Shown: positions 25,836-35,046, counted from the first letter of the stretch. The stretch is DNA of 64,000 nt from AP-15 sp963747735 (GCA_963747735.1 CAVVGE010000018.1:6895-70894); one strand, 5' to 3'. Numbers and translations: made by a program. Notes: generated from the sequence alone by a model not told the origin.

Positions 25836-27179
25836 CTAGGCGGGGCTGGCATCGCCGAGCGCCGTGAGATATCGAAGCGCCTTGGTACCCGGAAGGAAGA
25901 AGTATGCACCGCCCCTCACGGTGGTGAATGCGGGAAGGCCGGTGATTTTTTTGCGGATTGGGCGTTTAGGGATTTTGAATTCGAGCGTGCCGTCCTGGTT
26001 GCCGATGATTGGGTCGCGCTCATTGCCGAGTTCATGGAAGGTTTTGTCGTTCACCCATACGTTTTGTGCGAACTCGAACTGGCGGATGAGGCTCGCGCAG
26101 ATCACGAACGCGGCGATGCCACGCTCGGCCCCGTCTTCCGCAGCGCTCTCCGGCAGGTGCGGGCCATAGGTAGCGCCGCGGCGAATCATGCGGCGACGAT
26201 TTATATTGTGCGCCGTGTCGCGGGGGTTCATGCGCCGGATGTGCGAGCCGAGCGGCACCGCATAGCCATGCGGGTCCATCTGCTTGTAATTGAAGTCGTT
26301 GTTGCGCTGCGCATCGGCACCAAGTGCCGGATCGTCCTTGTCGGGGGCCAGCACCAACGGTGCGCCGCTGCGCCAGCGGCCCATCAGCTTTGCTGCAATC
26401 AGCTCCTGTTCTTCGGGCGTCTTTCCGTGCTCGCGCAGGAAGTCGTGGAATTTGCCGACATGCTCTTGCAGGCGGCGATAAGCCATGTAGCTGCCGTTGC
26501 GGGACAGAATTTCAGGTTGCGGCAAATTGGCGGGCGGTCCGTTTTCGTCCGGGTAGCCGAGGATGAATTCGCCGGGTTTGAGCGGCCCCCCGGAGCCGGG
26601 AGTCGGAACCTCGCCGGTGCCTTCCATGACCGGCTGGGAGAGCCGGTCGCGGTAGCCGAAGTGGTCATGCGCATAGTCGAACGGCGGCGTCGCCTCCAAG
26701 TCAAGCGTCGATAGCACGTCCACGCCCTCGCACAGTGCCACGAGGTTGGCGTGCTCGACCTGACAGCGGCTGCGCTCGGCCGCGTCCCGGGCAAACAGGA
26801 TAACGATAGCGTGGAGGTCTGAGCGGGCAAGGCCGCCCACCCAGTTGTCAGGATGGTTCGGTCCGGTGTCGCCGAGCATCTCCGCGCGCGCGACCATGCC
26901 TTGCCTGAACTCCTCCGGGAACGTGGCAAGTGAATTTTCGTCCAAACCGAGCGCCCGCAGTCCGTTCCAGGTGAAGGCTACGCTCACCCAGCGATTGTCC
27001 ATCTCCGTCGAAGCGCGCACCTCTGCGGCCGACTGCACCTTTGGGATGAGCGCCGACAGCCAGTCGCGTCCGCCCGCGGCGTTGCGAAACGAAAGGAATT
27101 CGTATCGCCCCGTAAGCGCGGGCACGCGCGCCAGCAGGATGTGTTGGATGTCGTCGAATTCAAGCATGGCGCGCCCCAT
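25836..27179 (-). CDS. DyP-type heme peroxidase
   Basis: A 447-residue protein of the dye-decolourising peroxidase family: heme enzymes that use hydrogen peroxide to oxidise dyes, phenolics or metals. The distal motif appears as HFGYRDRLSQPVMEG (the GxxDG position reads GYRDR). The heme-side segment is GSHIRRMNPRDTAHNINRRR with the proximal-His candidate, followed by IRRGATYGP. The length fits the larger C/D-type DyPs. There is no signal peptide. The substrate side is unknown. The upstream gene ends 6 bp before, and the downstream gene starts 27 bp after. No encapsulin gene is nearby. Confidence 0.85.
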   Translation of the reverse strand: MGRAMLEFDDIQHILLARVPALTGRYEFLSFRNAAGGRDWLSALIPKVQSAAEVRASTEMDNRWVSVAFTWNGLRALGLDENSLATFPEEFRQGMVARAEMLGDTGPNHPDNWVGGLARSDLHAIVILFARDAAERSRCQVEHANLVALCEGVDVLSTLDLEATPPFDYAHDHFGYRDRLSQPVMEGTGEVPTPGSGGPLKPGEFILGYPDENGPPANLPQPEILSRNGSYMAYRRLQEHVGKFHDFLREHGKTPEEQELIAAKLMGRWRSGAPLVLAPDKDDPALGADAQRNNDFNYKQMDPHGYAVPLGSHIRRMNPRDTAHNINRRRMIRRGATYGPHLPESAAEDGAERGIAAFVICASLIRQFEFAQNVWVNDKTFHELGNERDPIIGNQDGTLEFKIPKRPIRKKITGLPAFTTVRGGAYFFLPGTKALRYLTALGDASPA

Positions 27180-27185
27180 GGCGAA

Positions 27186-27758
27186 TTACTGCATCTGGTC
27201 GAGCATGCTCGAGAAGGCCGCCTTGAGCTGCAGGGCTTTCTTGATCTCGTCCGCGCTCACGAACGGGTATTCGCCATATTCAAGGAAGCTCGGGCGATGA
27301 TGGTCACGGACGAACTTGATGAATGCCTGGGCGTTCGTTTTCCAATCTTTCGGAAAGTTCTCCAGATTTTCGAAAACGGTGTCGAGGCCCGATTCTGCAA
27401 AGATGCTAACTGCATCCTCGGTATATTTGTCGAAATCGGTGTCGAAAATACCCATGTACTGAAAGTAGGTTTCCCCATTGATGTCGAAAAGGTTCCATCG
27501 GAGGTAATGCAGCTTAAGAACGGCGAGGATATCAGGCTGACCAGCCACGGACTTCTCGATGTTCTTAGCGTACTCATAGAAGACCGACTCTCGTCCGGGG
27601 ATGATCTTCGCGATGATGGAGAAGCCGTAGCAAGCCGGAGTCTTGGGAAAGATCGGGCCGTATCTGCCTTGCTCAACTTCATCCTTGAAGAAGCCCCCTT
27701 TGGGGATCGCCATGGCCGCGGGCTTCGTCCAGTCGCCTTGCCTCGATGCGTCAGACAT
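27186..27758 (-). CDS. Putative alpha/beta-barrel partner of the DyP peroxidase
   Basis: A 190-residue protein with no family I can name. From about 40 to 135 it shows a strand-helix-strand pattern (CYGFSIIAKIIPGRESVFYE, YLRWNLFDINGETYFQYMGI, FDTDFDKYTEDAVSIFA) that suggests a dimeric alpha+beta (ferredoxin-like) barrel, the fold also used by chlorite dismutases and DyPs. It is first in the run and ends 6 bp before the DyP gene, so the two are surely co-transcribed. A heme-related or adaptor role is inference. A conserved HH (DHHRPSF) stands in the C-terminal part. Confidence 0.65.
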   Translation of the reverse strand: MSDASRQGDWTKPAAMAIPKGGFFKDEVEQGRYGPIFPKTPACYGFSIIAKIIPGRESVFYEYAKNIEKSVAGQPDILAVLKLHYLRWNLFDINGETYFQYMGIFDTDFDKYTEDAVSIFAESGLDTVFENLENFPKDWKTNAQAFIKFVRDHHRPSFLEYGEYPFVSADEIKKALQLKAAFSSMLDQMQ

Positions 27759-27841
27759 AACTTCCTCTTTCCATTCTAGCGCTAGCTAGCTAGGATTGTG
27801 ATGATCGAAGTTGCTTCAGTGGGCTGCGACAGTGACAGTGT

Positions 27842-28456
27842 TCAGGCCGGCGACGGGGCGGCCTGGGATGGCTTTGCCCCTTCCAGGGCTCGGACGAACT
27901 CACCGGACCCGGCACCCCATTTCGTAAAAACCCGGAGTGCTGCGGTAAAGGGCACATCCACTGGATGCACTCGCTCTGGCGGCAGGATGTATACCGCTCC
28001 GGCCATCGGCGTCGGCACCGAAGGCACCAGCACCGTAAAGGAACCGTTTGTCAATTCTTCAACAATCAGCGCGGGAACCAGTGCCTCCTCAATCTCGGCG
28101 AGACAGGGCGCGAATGCCGGGTCGTCCGCCTGACCCATGACGCGTCCGGTGAGCCCCCGCAACAGCGTGTAGCCGGGGAGTCTTTGTAGTACCCGCCGTT
28201 CAATGACATTCTTCGCTCGTAAACCCGCCCTGGTGCGGACGATCAAACCGGCGAGGAAGCAAATGGCGGCGAGTATCAGAATCGCCAGAATCTCCTCAAA
28301 CTTCACGGAACCGGGGATTGCAGCCGTGATCGGCTTCACCGCGGCCACAAGACCTTGTAGCGCCTTCAAGATCAAAAGCACCGCGATATAGACCGGCAGA
28401 ACAATGAGCAATCCGCCGATCAGCGTGGTTTTGATGAATTCAGCAATCGTTCTCAT
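27842..28456 (-). CDS. DUF502 family membrane protein
   Basis: A 204-residue inner-membrane protein with two transmembrane helices (FIKTTLIGGLLIVLPVYIAV and ILAILILAAICFLAGLIV) and a C-terminal soluble domain ending PTPMAGAVYILPPERVHPVD, as in DUF502. The family is widespread and without a proven function. A second, broken copy lies at 23653-23863. It lies 83 bp upstream of the start of the peroxidase run, same strand, and may be part of a longer transcript. Confidence 0.85.
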   Translation of the reverse strand: MRTIAEFIKTTLIGGLLIVLPVYIAVLLILKALQGLVAAVKPITAAIPGSVKFEEILAILILAAICFLAGLIVRTRAGLRAKNVIERRVLQRLPGYTLLRGLTGRVMGQADDPAFAPCLAEIEEALVPALIVEELTNGSFTVLVPSVPTPMAGAVYILPPERVHPVDVPFTAALRVFTKWGAGSGEFVRALEGAKPSQAAPSPA

Positions 28457-28711
28457 CTGGGTCTTGCTCCGGGCAGGCTATTGGCGACGGCCCTTCTTCC
28501 ACCACTCACAGCGGATCAAACCGGCCCGCTCCCCGGAGCCTGCCCATAACACCACGCTAAGCCGCCAATTGTGCGCCGGCTCGCGGTGAGGCCAAAGGCT
28601 TGACCGCTTCATCGCCGAGTGGAACCCGGCAACAAGCTGCCCCGGGCGCCGAGCCGATGACAATGCGCCACACCCTGATGACGTTGATACGCCACGGCGG
28701 CAGTGCCGCGA

Positions 28712-28969
28712 CTAATTTTGGCGTCCCGTCTGTTTACAGTTGCGCTTGTCCGCGCCGACGGCCCCATTCGCCTGACGGCAGTTCTGCCGGGTGTCCCGAC
28801 GCTCCTGGCCGTTGGTTTGGGCGATGGTGAACGAGCCGTCAGTTGATGCCTCATCCACCACCTTAACAGATTTTGCGTTCGTCGAGATGGACATGCCAAC
28901 GACCATGCAGAAAATGATCATGGATGATCTAATGATCGCGAACGATCCAGAGGCGAATTCAAGTGTCAC
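28712..28969 (-). CDS. Small exported basic protein, QTNG family (copy 1)
   Basis: An 85-residue protein. The GTG at 28969 has an excellent ribosome site (AAAGGAGG, 8 bp upstream), which decides the start over a longer frame to 29149. A hydrophobic segment (IIRSSMIIFCMVVGMSIST) is followed by a polar linker and IAQTNGQERRDTRQNCRQAN, then GAVGADKRNCKQTGRQN. The paralogue at 48025-48330 has the same tail, almost residue for residue, including both cysteines. Related words (QTNGMERR) occur in the 35122 protein. This looks like a small secreted family. Function unknown. Confidence 0.65.
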   Translation of the reverse strand: MTLEFASGSFAIIRSSMIIFCMVVGMSISTNAKSVKVVDEASTDGSFTIAQTNGQERRDTRQNCRQANGAVGADKRNCKQTGRQN

Positions 28970-29229
28970 GTCTTGGTCCTCCTTTGGTGGCAATTCCTGC
29001 GAACCTTTAGCCAGAACCTGCGAGGAAGCCGTCCTCCTCTCCGCGTTGCTCCTGAAGACGCCAAGACCAGACGACGCAAGCCCCGACGGCGCGCTATGCC
29101 GCCGCCAATCAGGAGGCGCGCGAGCCGATGGTTCTGCGTGCCGGGTCAAATCGGCCCAGTCTCAAAGTTTATCCGTAACACGAGGCTAAGCCGCCGATGC
29201 TGCGCCGGCTATGCAAAAATAACGAATTT

Positions 29230-30291
29230 TTACGGAGTTGCGTCGATTGAGGGTCGAGCCGAACCATATCGCTCGCGCGGCCAGAGCAGCGCCATCATGC
29301 ACAGAGTGTACCCGACCGCCAACAGGACGTAGCCGATCCGGGTCGTGAACGACTCTGGGGTCGTCGTGGGCAACGGCGCTATGCCCGACCCGAACAGAAT
29401 GAGGAACGTCGTGAGCGCTCCGGCATACATCTCGGCGCGACCGGCTGCGGCCCGCCCGCCCAGGATCAGCCCGACGAGAAAGACGGTCAGGAACAGGAAG
29501 GGCAGCTCCGGGCGCAGCTCGACAAAGGCAAAAGCCAGGGAGGCGAGCACCCCGCTCAGCAGATTGACGGCGACAAGGCTGAGGGCGGAGCGGACGCTGG
29601 TTGCGAAGTCGAACTGAAGCAGCACGGAAGCAACGGTGATCGGAAGAACGAGCGCCAGGGAGAGGGCGTTGTCGGTCAGGCACAGCGTCATGGCGCCGAG
29701 CAGGATAGCCGCATTGGCGACAGCCCGCATCGCGGGCCTGTCGGTGGCGGGCCTGTCGATGGCCGGGGCCGCCGGCGGCGCGTCCGCGGCCGCATCGCGG
29801 CTCGGCAGGACCGCATGGGCGAGCCACGACAAGACCACGGCACTCAAGTAAGCCTGGAGCAATATTGCAATTATGCCTGAGTCGAGCGTGTCGTGCACGC
29901 GATCGAGCAGGGTGACCGTGATCGCGATCACCACGCAGAGGAATATGACAGGGCCACCCCGTCCCCGCGCCTGCACGAAGAAGCATACGAAAAAGAATAG
30001 GCCGAGCAGCGCCAGCAGCTGGACCGGGTGGTTGCCAAAGATGCCGCTGAGAACAATGAAGGCCTGTCCGACGGCCAGCACGAGCCCGACGACCGCCATC
30101 GCCTTCGACAGCGGCAAGGGCCCGGCGCCGAAAATCAGCAATTGCACTGCGAGGAGCGGCCCAAAGAAGGGGATGACCGCGCCAATCGCGAGGTTCCAGG
30201 TGAACCCGGCAGCGACCGCGAGCGCAACCCGCAGCCCGATGCGGCGCTGGCGTGACAAAACCGCCACCGCGGCGCAAGCGTCAGCTGGCAT
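29230..30291 (-). CDS. DUF2955 membrane protein (aromatic-acid-exporter-like)
   Basis: A 353-residue protein with about ten hydrophobic helices in two halves (IPFFGPLLAVQLLIFGAG; ALVLPITVASVLLQFDFATS; LPFLFLTVFLVGLILGG). This layout matches DUF2955 / FUSC-like permeases that work with HlyD-type adaptors to export aromatic compounds (family knowledge). The start overlaps the HlyD stop by 11 bp, so the two are coupled. The substrate is unknown. Confidence 0.75.
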   Translation of the reverse strand: MPADACAAVAVLSRQRRIGLRVALAVAAGFTWNLAIGAVIPFFGPLLAVQLLIFGAGPLPLSKAMAVVGLVLAVGQAFIVLSGIFGNHPVQLLALLGLFFFVCFFVQARGRGGPVIFLCVVIAITVTLLDRVHDTLDSGIIAILLQAYLSAVVLSWLAHAVLPSRDAAADAPPAAPAIDRPATDRPAMRAVANAAILLGAMTLCLTDNALSLALVLPITVASVLLQFDFATSVRSALSLVAVNLLSGVLASLAFAFVELRPELPFLFLTVFLVGLILGGRAAAGRAEMYAGALTTFLILFGSGIAPLPTTTPESFTTRIGYVLLAVGYTLCMMALLWPRERYGSARPSIDATP

Positions 30292-31423
30292 AGGTCAGGA
30301 TGGAGATGAGGCGAATAAATGCTGCGCCCAGAGCGTCGGTGACTGGATTGTTGCCGGCATAGACGACGACATTCACCTGCGAACCGACCCGAACGCTGCC
30401 CCGCGGCGGCCTCTCGTCGACGATCAAACGCACCGGGAAACGCTGCGGATCGCGCACCCAGCCGGTGGCGTTCTTGATCGTGGGCAGGCCGGTATTGGGA
30501 TCAACGCTATTCTGGGAGACGCCCCAGCCGATGCTCTCGACGTGGGCTTTGAAGACCGCGCCCGGCAACGCGTCGAACACCAATTCGGCGCGATCGGACG
30601 TAGCCATGTATTCGAGGCTGTTCTCCTTGAAATCCGCCGACACCCAGACCGTGCTCAAGTCGATAAAGGTAAGGGCCGCCTGCCCCGCTCCGATGAACTG
30701 GCCGGTGGCAAGCTGGAGATTGGAGACCAAGCCGGCGGCCGGGGCCTTGACCGTCGTATAAAGAAGATTGAGCCGCGCCCGCTCCAACGCCGCAAGCGCC
30801 GCCTTGAGCTGGGGATTGTCGGCACCCTTGGGGCCAAGCTCTTCCCGCGCCTTGGCGAGGTCGGCCTGGCTCACCGCCAGCGCCGCGCGTGCGGACCCCT
30901 GTGCGGCGCGGGCGGTATCGGCTTTGGAAGCGGGGTAGACGCCCCGTTTGACAAGCTCGAAAACCCGCTCCGCCTGGGCCTGAACGTTTTCGAGCTCGGC
31001 GACCTCCTTAACGACGCGCGCCTGCGCCAATTCCACCGCGGCCGTAGAGGCCCCCAGCGTCTGACCGATCTGCTCGACCTGGGCCTGCGCCTCGGCCACG
31101 GCAATTTCGAAAGGCCGCGGATCAATGCGGAACAGGAGCTGCCCCGCGGCGACGCGTGCATTGTCCGCGACGTCTACGCTGATGACGCGGCCCGCGACTT
31201 CGGGAGCCATGCGGACAACATATGCCTGCACGAACGCTTGGGATGACGAAGGCGTGTAACGCTCCATGACGATCGACAAGGCAAACAGCAGAACGGTCAC
31301 GACGACGACAATGAGCGCCGCCCTGCGCAGCGGGTTCGCAGAGTCGGTGTCCGCGGCAGCCGGCTTCGCGGGGGTGGGTTCCTTCACCGCAATTTTGTTG
31401 GTGGTTTCAGGGTCGATGCTCAT
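30281..31423 (-). CDS. HlyD/EmrA-type membrane fusion protein
   Basis: A 380-residue periplasmic adaptor. The ATG at 31423 gives MSIDPETTNKIAVKEP; the longer frame upstream is not coding. One N-terminal transmembrane helix (AALIVVVVTVLLFALSIVME), the lipoyl halves VAGRVISVDVADNARVAAGQ and TVKAPAAGLVSNLQLATGQ, a coiled-coil hairpin of about 110 residues between them, and a beta-barrel domain (WVSADFKENSLEYM) are all visible. Together with the overlapping DUF2955 gene it forms a two-component exporter; the outer-membrane partner is not in the window. Confidence 0.9.
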   Translation of the reverse strand: MSIDPETTNKIAVKEPTPAKPAAADTDSANPLRRAALIVVVVTVLLFALSIVMERYTPSSSQAFVQAYVVRMAPEVAGRVISVDVADNARVAAGQLLFRIDPRPFEIAVAEAQAQVEQIGQTLGASTAAVELAQARVVKEVAELENVQAQAERVFELVKRGVYPASKADTARAAQGSARAALAVSQADLAKAREELGPKGADNPQLKAALAALERARLNLLYTTVKAPAAGLVSNLQLATGQFIGAGQAALTFIDLSTVWVSADFKENSLEYMATSDRAELVFDALPGAVFKAHVESIGWGVSQNSVDPNTGLPTIKNATGWVRDPQRFPVRLIVDERPPRGSVRVGSQVNVVVYAGNNPVTDALGAAFIRLISILTYAS

Positions 31424-31499
31424 CGCGGCAACACGCGTCCGGCAGCCGGAGCACCGTGCCAGCTTCCTGGACGCCGGGGCAAGCCGCAAAAGCCGTATT

Positions 31500-32606
31500 C
31501 TACGGCATCCGATCGGCGATCGGATGCGCCACCCGGGGGCGGCGCTGTTGCATCCATTCCATGAGCAGCACATAGCCGACGGCCAGGACCACAGGCCCCA
31601 CAAACAGCCCGAGAAGGCCGTCGGCAATCATGCCGCCGATGACGCCGATCAGAATTACCGGCATCGGCACTTCCAGTCCGCGGCCGAGCATCAATGGCTT
31701 TAGGATGTTGTCGCTGAGGCCGGCGGCGAAGGTCCAGATCAGGAAGATGACAGCGGGCTGCGCGGCTTTCGTCGCGAAGACATAGGCGATGATCGGCAAT
31801 GTCACCAGCACCGCCGGCACCTGGACGATACACAGCAAAAGCAACAAGACCGTCCACAGGCCGGCTGCCGGAAGACCAATCGCGAAGAAGCCGACTGCGA
31901 GGAGAAGCGACTGGATCACCGCGACGCCGACAACGCCTACCGCCACGCCACGGATCGTATGCGCCGTCAACGTAACCAAATGGCGCCCTCGGTCCTCGCT
32001 GCCGATAAAAAGTCCGAGCAGGCGCCGAGCGAAATCGGCGGCGCCCCTGCCGTAGGCGGCGATGACGGCGGCTATCCCGAAAGAGAGAACGAATGATAGT
32101 TGGCCGGCGGCCATGCCACCGGCGGACGACAGGAGCCGTGCTGCCGGTTGGCTCAACGCCCCACCGTATTTGGCGACCGCCGCCGGCATGTTGGTGGCGA
32201 CGAGCACCCAGGCCTCCGAAAGCTTCCGGCCCACCAGCGGAAGCCCGGCGAGCCATCGCGGCGGCGGCGGGACGGCCAGGCTTTGATTGTGCAAGCCCAC
32301 GATCAGCGAATACAGGGAAGACGCAATCGACGTCACCACTGTGACCATCGCCGCCAACATCACCGCGACGCCGACCAGCCCGATCAGCAGCGCCGACCAG
32401 CGGTTGCCGAGCCGAACAGCGAGCCGGAGATGCAGCGGATACAGCATCACCGCTAAAATTGCGGACCAGAGCAGGAGGTCGCTAAAAGGCGATATGTATC
32501 GGCTGCAGGCGTAGGCCAAAAAGCCTACCAGTCCGATTTGGAGCGCAAGATCGAGGACGGTCGGGCGCGAAGGCGCGTGATCAGAGTTCAGCACATTCGG
32601 GTCCAT
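31500..32606 (-). CDS. AI-2E / PerM family permease
   Basis: A 368-residue inner-membrane protein with the family pattern: two N-terminal helices, a long amphipathic region (WLAGLPLVGRKLSEAWVLVA), then five to six helices with GVAVGVVGVAVIQSLLLAVG and the GxxxxGxxGLFVGPVVLAVG end. AI-2E proteins are annotated as autoinducer-2 exporters, but many export other small molecules (family knowledge). It lies 76 bp upstream of the HlyD gene and 63 bp after the ion-channel gene. A second, broken copy is at 48560-48880. Confidence 0.85.
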   Translation of the reverse strand: MDPNVLNSDHAPSRPTVLDLALQIGLVGFLAYACSRYISPFSDLLLWSAILAVMLYPLHLRLAVRLGNRWSALLIGLVGVAVMLAAMVTVVTSIASSLYSLIVGLHNQSLAVPPPPRWLAGLPLVGRKLSEAWVLVATNMPAAVAKYGGALSQPAARLLSSAGGMAAGQLSFVLSFGIAAVIAAYGRGAADFARRLLGLFIGSEDRGRHLVTLTAHTIRGVAVGVVGVAVIQSLLLAVGFFAIGLPAAGLWTVLLLLLCIVQVPAVLVTLPIIAYVFATKAAQPAVIFLIWTFAAGLSDNILKPLMLGRGLEVPMPVILIGVIGGMIADGLLGLFVGPVVLAVGYVLLMEWMQQRRPRVAHPIADRMP

Positions 32607-32669
32607 TATTTCTTCCCCCTTTCCCCTCCCGACAGACGGATGCCGGGTTGAGCCCCAGCCCGGCCTGTT

Positions 32670-32996
32670 TCATTCTCCAGCATCGCGCGCCGCCGCTCGT
32701 AGCGCCTCCACGCTCACCGCCGCGACCAGGCCGGTCAGCACAATACCGGCAAGGCCAATCACCACCGCGAGCAACCGCGACACAACATGTCGCGGCGTCA
32801 GATCGCCGTAACCGATGGTGAGACCGGTCACAAAGGTGAAATAAAGAGCGTCAATGATGCGCCACCCTTCTATGTGCCCGATCAGAAGTCCGGGCCCGAT
32901 CATTGCGAGAATAACCCCGGACAGGGCCGGCCAGACGACACGAATCACCCGAAAGAGCTCGACGAAGAAGATGCGCCTGATTTGGCGTGATCGCAT
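32670..32996 (-). CDS. Two-helix potassium-channel-like protein
   Basis: A 108-residue protein. The ATG at 32996 gives MRSRQIRRIFFVELF. It contains two transmembrane helices around a P-loop whose filter reads TGLTIGYGDLTP, the TxGYGD signature of K+-selective channels of the ion_trans_2 type. It has no RCK domain. It heads a four-gene co-directional run (channel, AI-2E permease, HlyD, DUF2955). Function as a tetrameric K+ channel is inferred from the filter. Confidence 0.8.
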   Translation of the reverse strand: MRSRQIRRIFFVELFRVIRVVWPALSGVILAMIGPGLLIGHIEGWRIIDALYFTFVTGLTIGYGDLTPRHVVSRLLAVVIGLAGIVLTGLVAAVSVEALRAAARDAGE

Positions 32997-33220
32997 CAGT
33001 CTCCGCCTCTCCGAAAGCGCTGCTGTCGCTACTCGCGCCTCGCCCTGCTGGGCCGCCTCCCCTCGACACCCGCCTCTGACGCCCTTTTGGACCCGGTCAG
33101 CTTTCACCCCTGCCTGCCCGCCCGCCGTCGAAAAATCCGGAGCGGACAGGAACATCGGGCTGACCGCGTCGTCTATGCATTTTCCACATAATTTTCAGAG
33201 CCGGAACCCGATCCGACCGG
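32997..33220. other. Junction region with no intact gene
   Basis: No recognisable gene. The right end meets the duplicated AraC tail at about 33221, so this stretch includes a rearrangement breakpoint. The divergent promoter of the ion-channel run may be here. Confidence 0.3.
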
Positions 33221-33325
33221 TCACTATTCGGTGAACCGCCCTCGGCGGCACTGCGTCGCCCCCCCGAAGATATAAAATCGGGCGAAATCATTTCGCCGGC
33301 CTAGAAATTCGTTAAATCCGCATAG
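33221..33325 (+). pseudogene. Duplicated 3' end of the AraC-type gene
   Basis: The 35 codons read SLFGEPPSAALRRPPEDIKS, GEIISPA, stop, KFVKSA, stop. The regulator at 22648 ends SLFGEPPSAALRRPPEDAKP, GEIIEPAWKFVKSA. Similarity starts abruptly at TCACTATTCGG and continues past the stop codon (GCATAGGC...CCGCGAT), so a DNA segment was copied, not just a coding domain. An in-frame TAG replaces the Trp. Confidence 0.8.
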
Positions 33326-33407
33326 GCACCGCGATTGGGCGACCTATCCTCATTTTCGGCAAAATGCTCGGCCCGTATTGTAGTTCATCGGTTTTGCAGA
33401 GGGATGA

Positions 33408-34373
33408 ATGCCGGGAAGCGGCACGCGCACGTTCCTCGAGCCCGATCACTACGAGGCGAGCCTGCGCCAGGCACAAATCGAAATCCTCGTTACGCTGAGC
33501 TCCAAGTTCAAGGCCCGCCTGACCTGGGCGGAGCTGCACGATTTGCAGGTGTTGAGGTGCGAGGAAGAGTTTCCGCGGGTTGCCTATGTTTGTCTGGGGC
33601 CGCAGCTCTCGTTCGTGACGTTTCCGGCCCATGCCGGGCCACCGCCGGTATCCGGCGGGATGGAATTGCAGCCCGGCGAGATTGTGTTCCACGGCCGCGG
33701 CGAGCGGCTGCACCAGTCAACACCCAGCCGCTTGGTGTGGAACGTCATAGCACTGGACCCGCTGCGGCTCGAACATTATGGCCGGGCCCTTTCCGGAACG
33801 CCTTTCTCTTTGCCATTGGAGGGAAAGATCCTGCGCCCCTCCCCGCGCGATGTGGCGCGCCTGCAGCGCCTGCATGCGCAAGTCTCCCGCCTCGCCGAGA
33901 CCAACCCGAAACTATTGGCGCATACAGAGGTCGCGCGCGCCATCGAGCAAAGCTTGATCCAGACGCTGGTCGTCTGTCTGACCACCGCCGGCTTTCGAGC
34001 TGACGGCGCGATCAAACGCCGTCACGCCAACATCATGATCAGGTTCGAGGAGGTGCTGGCGGAGCATCTCGGTGAGCCTCTGCACACGACCGCGTTATGC
34101 GAGCTGAATGGGGTGACCGAGCGGACCCTGCGCTCGTGTTGCGCCGAATTCCTTGGCATGAGCCCCGCGCGGTATGTGCTGTTGCGCCGATTGAGCCGGG
34201 CACATGTCGCGTTGCGTGACGCCGGCCCCGACGGAGCAAGCCTCTTCGAGCTTGTCCGCGGCTTCGGTTTCGCCGAGCTCGGGCGTTTCGAGGCGGCCTA
34301 CCGAGCGGTATTCAGCGAGGCCCCGCTAACCACCCTGCAACGGCCTCCGGGGCCGCGGTTCATCAACCCGTAA
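33408..34373 (+). CDS. AraC-family transcriptional regulator (second copy)
   Basis: A 321-residue regulator with an N-terminal cupin-like sensor part (MELQPGEIVFHGRGERLHQS) and a C-terminal double helix-turn-helix: TTALCELNGVTERTLRSCCA, EFLGMSPARYVLLRRLSRAH, FELVRGFGFAELGRFEAAYR. The ATG at 33408 follows GAGGGATGA. It is a paralogue of 22648-23652 in the DNA-binding domain, less so in the sensor. It may control the plus-strand series of exported proteins that starts 127 bp after its stop; this is inference from order. Confidence 0.85.
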   Translation: MPGSGTRTFLEPDHYEASLRQAQIEILVTLSSKFKARLTWAELHDLQVLRCEEEFPRVAYVCLGPQLSFVTFPAHAGPPPVSGGMELQPGEIVFHGRGERLHQSTPSRLVWNVIALDPLRLEHYGRALSGTPFSLPLEGKILRPSPRDVARLQRLHAQVSRLAETNPKLLAHTEVARAIEQSLIQTLVVCLTTAGFRADGAIKRRHANIMIRFEEVLAEHLGEPLHTTALCELNGVTERTLRSCCAEFLGMSPARYVLLRRLSRAHVALRDAGPDGASLFELVRGFGFAELGRFEAAYRAVFSEAPLTTLQRPPGPRFINP

Positions 34374-34500
34374 ATCCGTTATTTCTGCATAGCCGCCAGC
34401 GAGCCCCGCTGTTTATCTTCTACGGACAGGCGAGCTTTTGCTTGTCCATCAGAACAGAATCATAACACCCCAGAACCATGAACCGACAGGAGAAAGATAA

Positions 34501-35046
34501 ATGAACCGAGCAAGCTTAACCTTGAGCGCGTCCGCGTTGGTCTTAGGACTTTCTCTGTCCGGCTGGGCGCAGGAGGTCAGACAGCTCCCGACACAGACCG
34601 TCACCCTCTCGGGCACCGTGGCGACCATCGACCATGAGAAGCGCACCGTCAACATCAAGAAAGCCGATGGCAGCTTCGAGACGGTCGACGTGCCGCCGAG
34701 CGCGAAGCGGTTCGATGAGCTCAAGGTCGGGGACAACGTATCGGTGACATATAACAACAACGTCTCGGCAAGACTGAAGGCGCCGGGCGAGGCACCGGTC
34801 AATACGCAGACCGGGAGCTCCACTGCCGGGCAGGGTGAACGACCCGGGGGCACGGCGTCCGTGCAGAGAACGATGACCGCGACCGTCGACGCCATCGACA
34901 AGAACGCATCGTCGATCACCTTCGCCGGTCCGAACGGATGGAAATACAGCCGACATATCGTCGATCCGGCTGTGCTCAACAATCTTAAAGTTGGCGACCA
35001 GGTTGACATCACCTGGAACACGGACGTCACGGTTGCGGTGCAGTAA
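34501..35046 (+). CDS. Exported protein with two OB-like repeats
   Basis: A 181-residue protein with a signal peptide (LTLSASALVLGLSLSGWA, cut before QEV). Two similar halves follow: VTLSGTVATIDHEKRTVNIK with LKVGDNVSVTYNNNV, and MTATVDAIDKNASSITFAGP with LKVGDQVDITWNTDV. A Gly/Ser/Thr linker joins them. The repeat pattern, Vxx(I/V)D...L K V G D x V x(I/V)T, is that of the DUF5666/OB-fold-like periplasmic proteins. The frame is intact with GGAGAAAG upstream. Likely periplasmic; the ligand is unknown. Confidence 0.7.
   Translation: MNRASLTLSASALVLGLSLSGWAQEVRQLPTQTVTLSGTVATIDHEKRTVNIKKADGSFETVDVPPSAKRFDELKVGDNVSVTYNNNVSARLKAPGEAPVNTQTGSSTAGQGERPGGTASVQRTMTATVDAIDKNASSITFAGPNGWKYSRHIVDPAVLNNLKVGDQVDITWNTDVTVAVQ

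Noticed and set aside
29186..30277. 363-codon minus-strand frame beside the DUF2955 gene
   Set aside because: Out-of-frame shadow of the DUF2955 gene with Arg/Ala-rich composition and no membrane pattern.
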